This document shows, in pieces, positions 43,345 through 43,483 of a DNA stretch of 43,483 bases (position 1 is its first letter; each line of letters begins with the position of its first letter). Below the pieces are notes generated by a model, which made no database searches, was not told the DNA's origin, and saw only the letters and a list, made by a program, of their open reading frames with translations. Source of the DNA: Phycisphaerae bacterium (GTDB lineage: Bacteria; Planctomycetota; Phycisphaerae; UBA1845); the NCBI GenBank assembly GCA_029260135.1, contig JAJDDV010000174.1, positions 1 through 43,483 on the forward strand. Reading direction: 5' to 3'. The translations under genes were made by a program, and so were the position numbers.

Positions 43345-43483
43345 CGGTCGAACGCGGCTTCCCAATCCGGCCGTGCGTCCCCAGACGCCGACCGTGCGGA
43401 GGCGAAGCCGCGACAGTGCATGATCAGAACCGCGACCGTGAGGGAACGGAAACACGAGAATCCCGTGCGTCGTACGGTGGCGA

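Overview
The window is GC-rich, densely coded bacterial chromosome from what looks like a member of the Planctomycetota, perhaps a Phycisphaerae-like lineage. That assignment is an inference from content. It rests on two proteins with IPTL-CTERM-type C-terminal sorting tails, a huge secreted Kazal-repeat protein, small membrane proteins with a terminal CxxC zinc ribbon, and two DUF58/von Willebrand A (vWA) gene clusters. I see no phage, insertion sequence, CRISPR array or replication origin. About 31 protein genes, one decayed gene copy and one tRNA can be supported.

Layout. 1-1070: the end of a dodecin gene and an Lgt-like membrane protein. 7285 to 1091 (minus): a 1865-residue secreted protein with six Kazal-type modules, followed by a small IPTL-CTERM protein that shares a KWGPFF domain with it. 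7461-15411 (plus): a seven-gene, mostly overlapping operon of DUF58, a BatD/DUF4381-like lipoprotein, BatA, BatB, BatC, BatD and BatE. 15514-20258 (plus): a zinc-ribbon membrane protein, an ALDH7-family aldehyde dehydrogenase, a MacB-like permease that seems to start at CTG, and a sigma-70 factor with an extended -10 promoter and a long structured leader. 23102-20400 (minus): a TMTC-like membrane/TPR protein. 23284-27795 (plus): a second, shorter DUF58/vWA operon that also carries a membrane protein and a Gfo/Idh-type protein.

35242 to 27966 (minus): a seven-gene run of lipoprotein, zinc-ribbon protein, DnaJ-type co-chaperone lacking the zinc finger, small membrane protein, pteridine-reductase-like SDR, membrane-anchored GspE/PilB-like ATPase with Arg in place of the Walker A Lys, and CvpA-like membrane protein. 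36553-35549 (minus): a zinc alcohol dehydrogenase with its own promoter and a palindrome beside it. 36780-37090: a decayed copy of the leader and start of the next gene. 37617-40880 (plus): a putative outer-surface lipoprotein with 28 CXXCH haem sites built from a 567-bp repeat. 40958-41030 (minus): tRNA-Gln(CTG). 41132-43344: an exported protein with a C-terminal anchor, a protein with three LTxFGG-type strands, and a cupredoxin with an IPTL-CTERM tail.

How the genes may work together. The two vWA operons probably build envelope-associated complexes that normally need a MoxR AAA+ ATPase; no MoxR gene lies beside either operon here. The multihaem lipoprotein and the surface-sorted cupredoxin both point to redox chemistry at the cell surface. 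The most unusual elements are the membrane-anchored GspE-like protein and its operon, the switch-like leader of the sigma-factor gene, the multihaem gene with its decayed twin, and the KWGPFF domain found both in the giant Kazal protein and in a small surface-tagged protein. Several start codons were moved from the longest open frame to starts supported by Shine-Dalgarno (SD) sites or 1-4 base overlaps; each entry says so.
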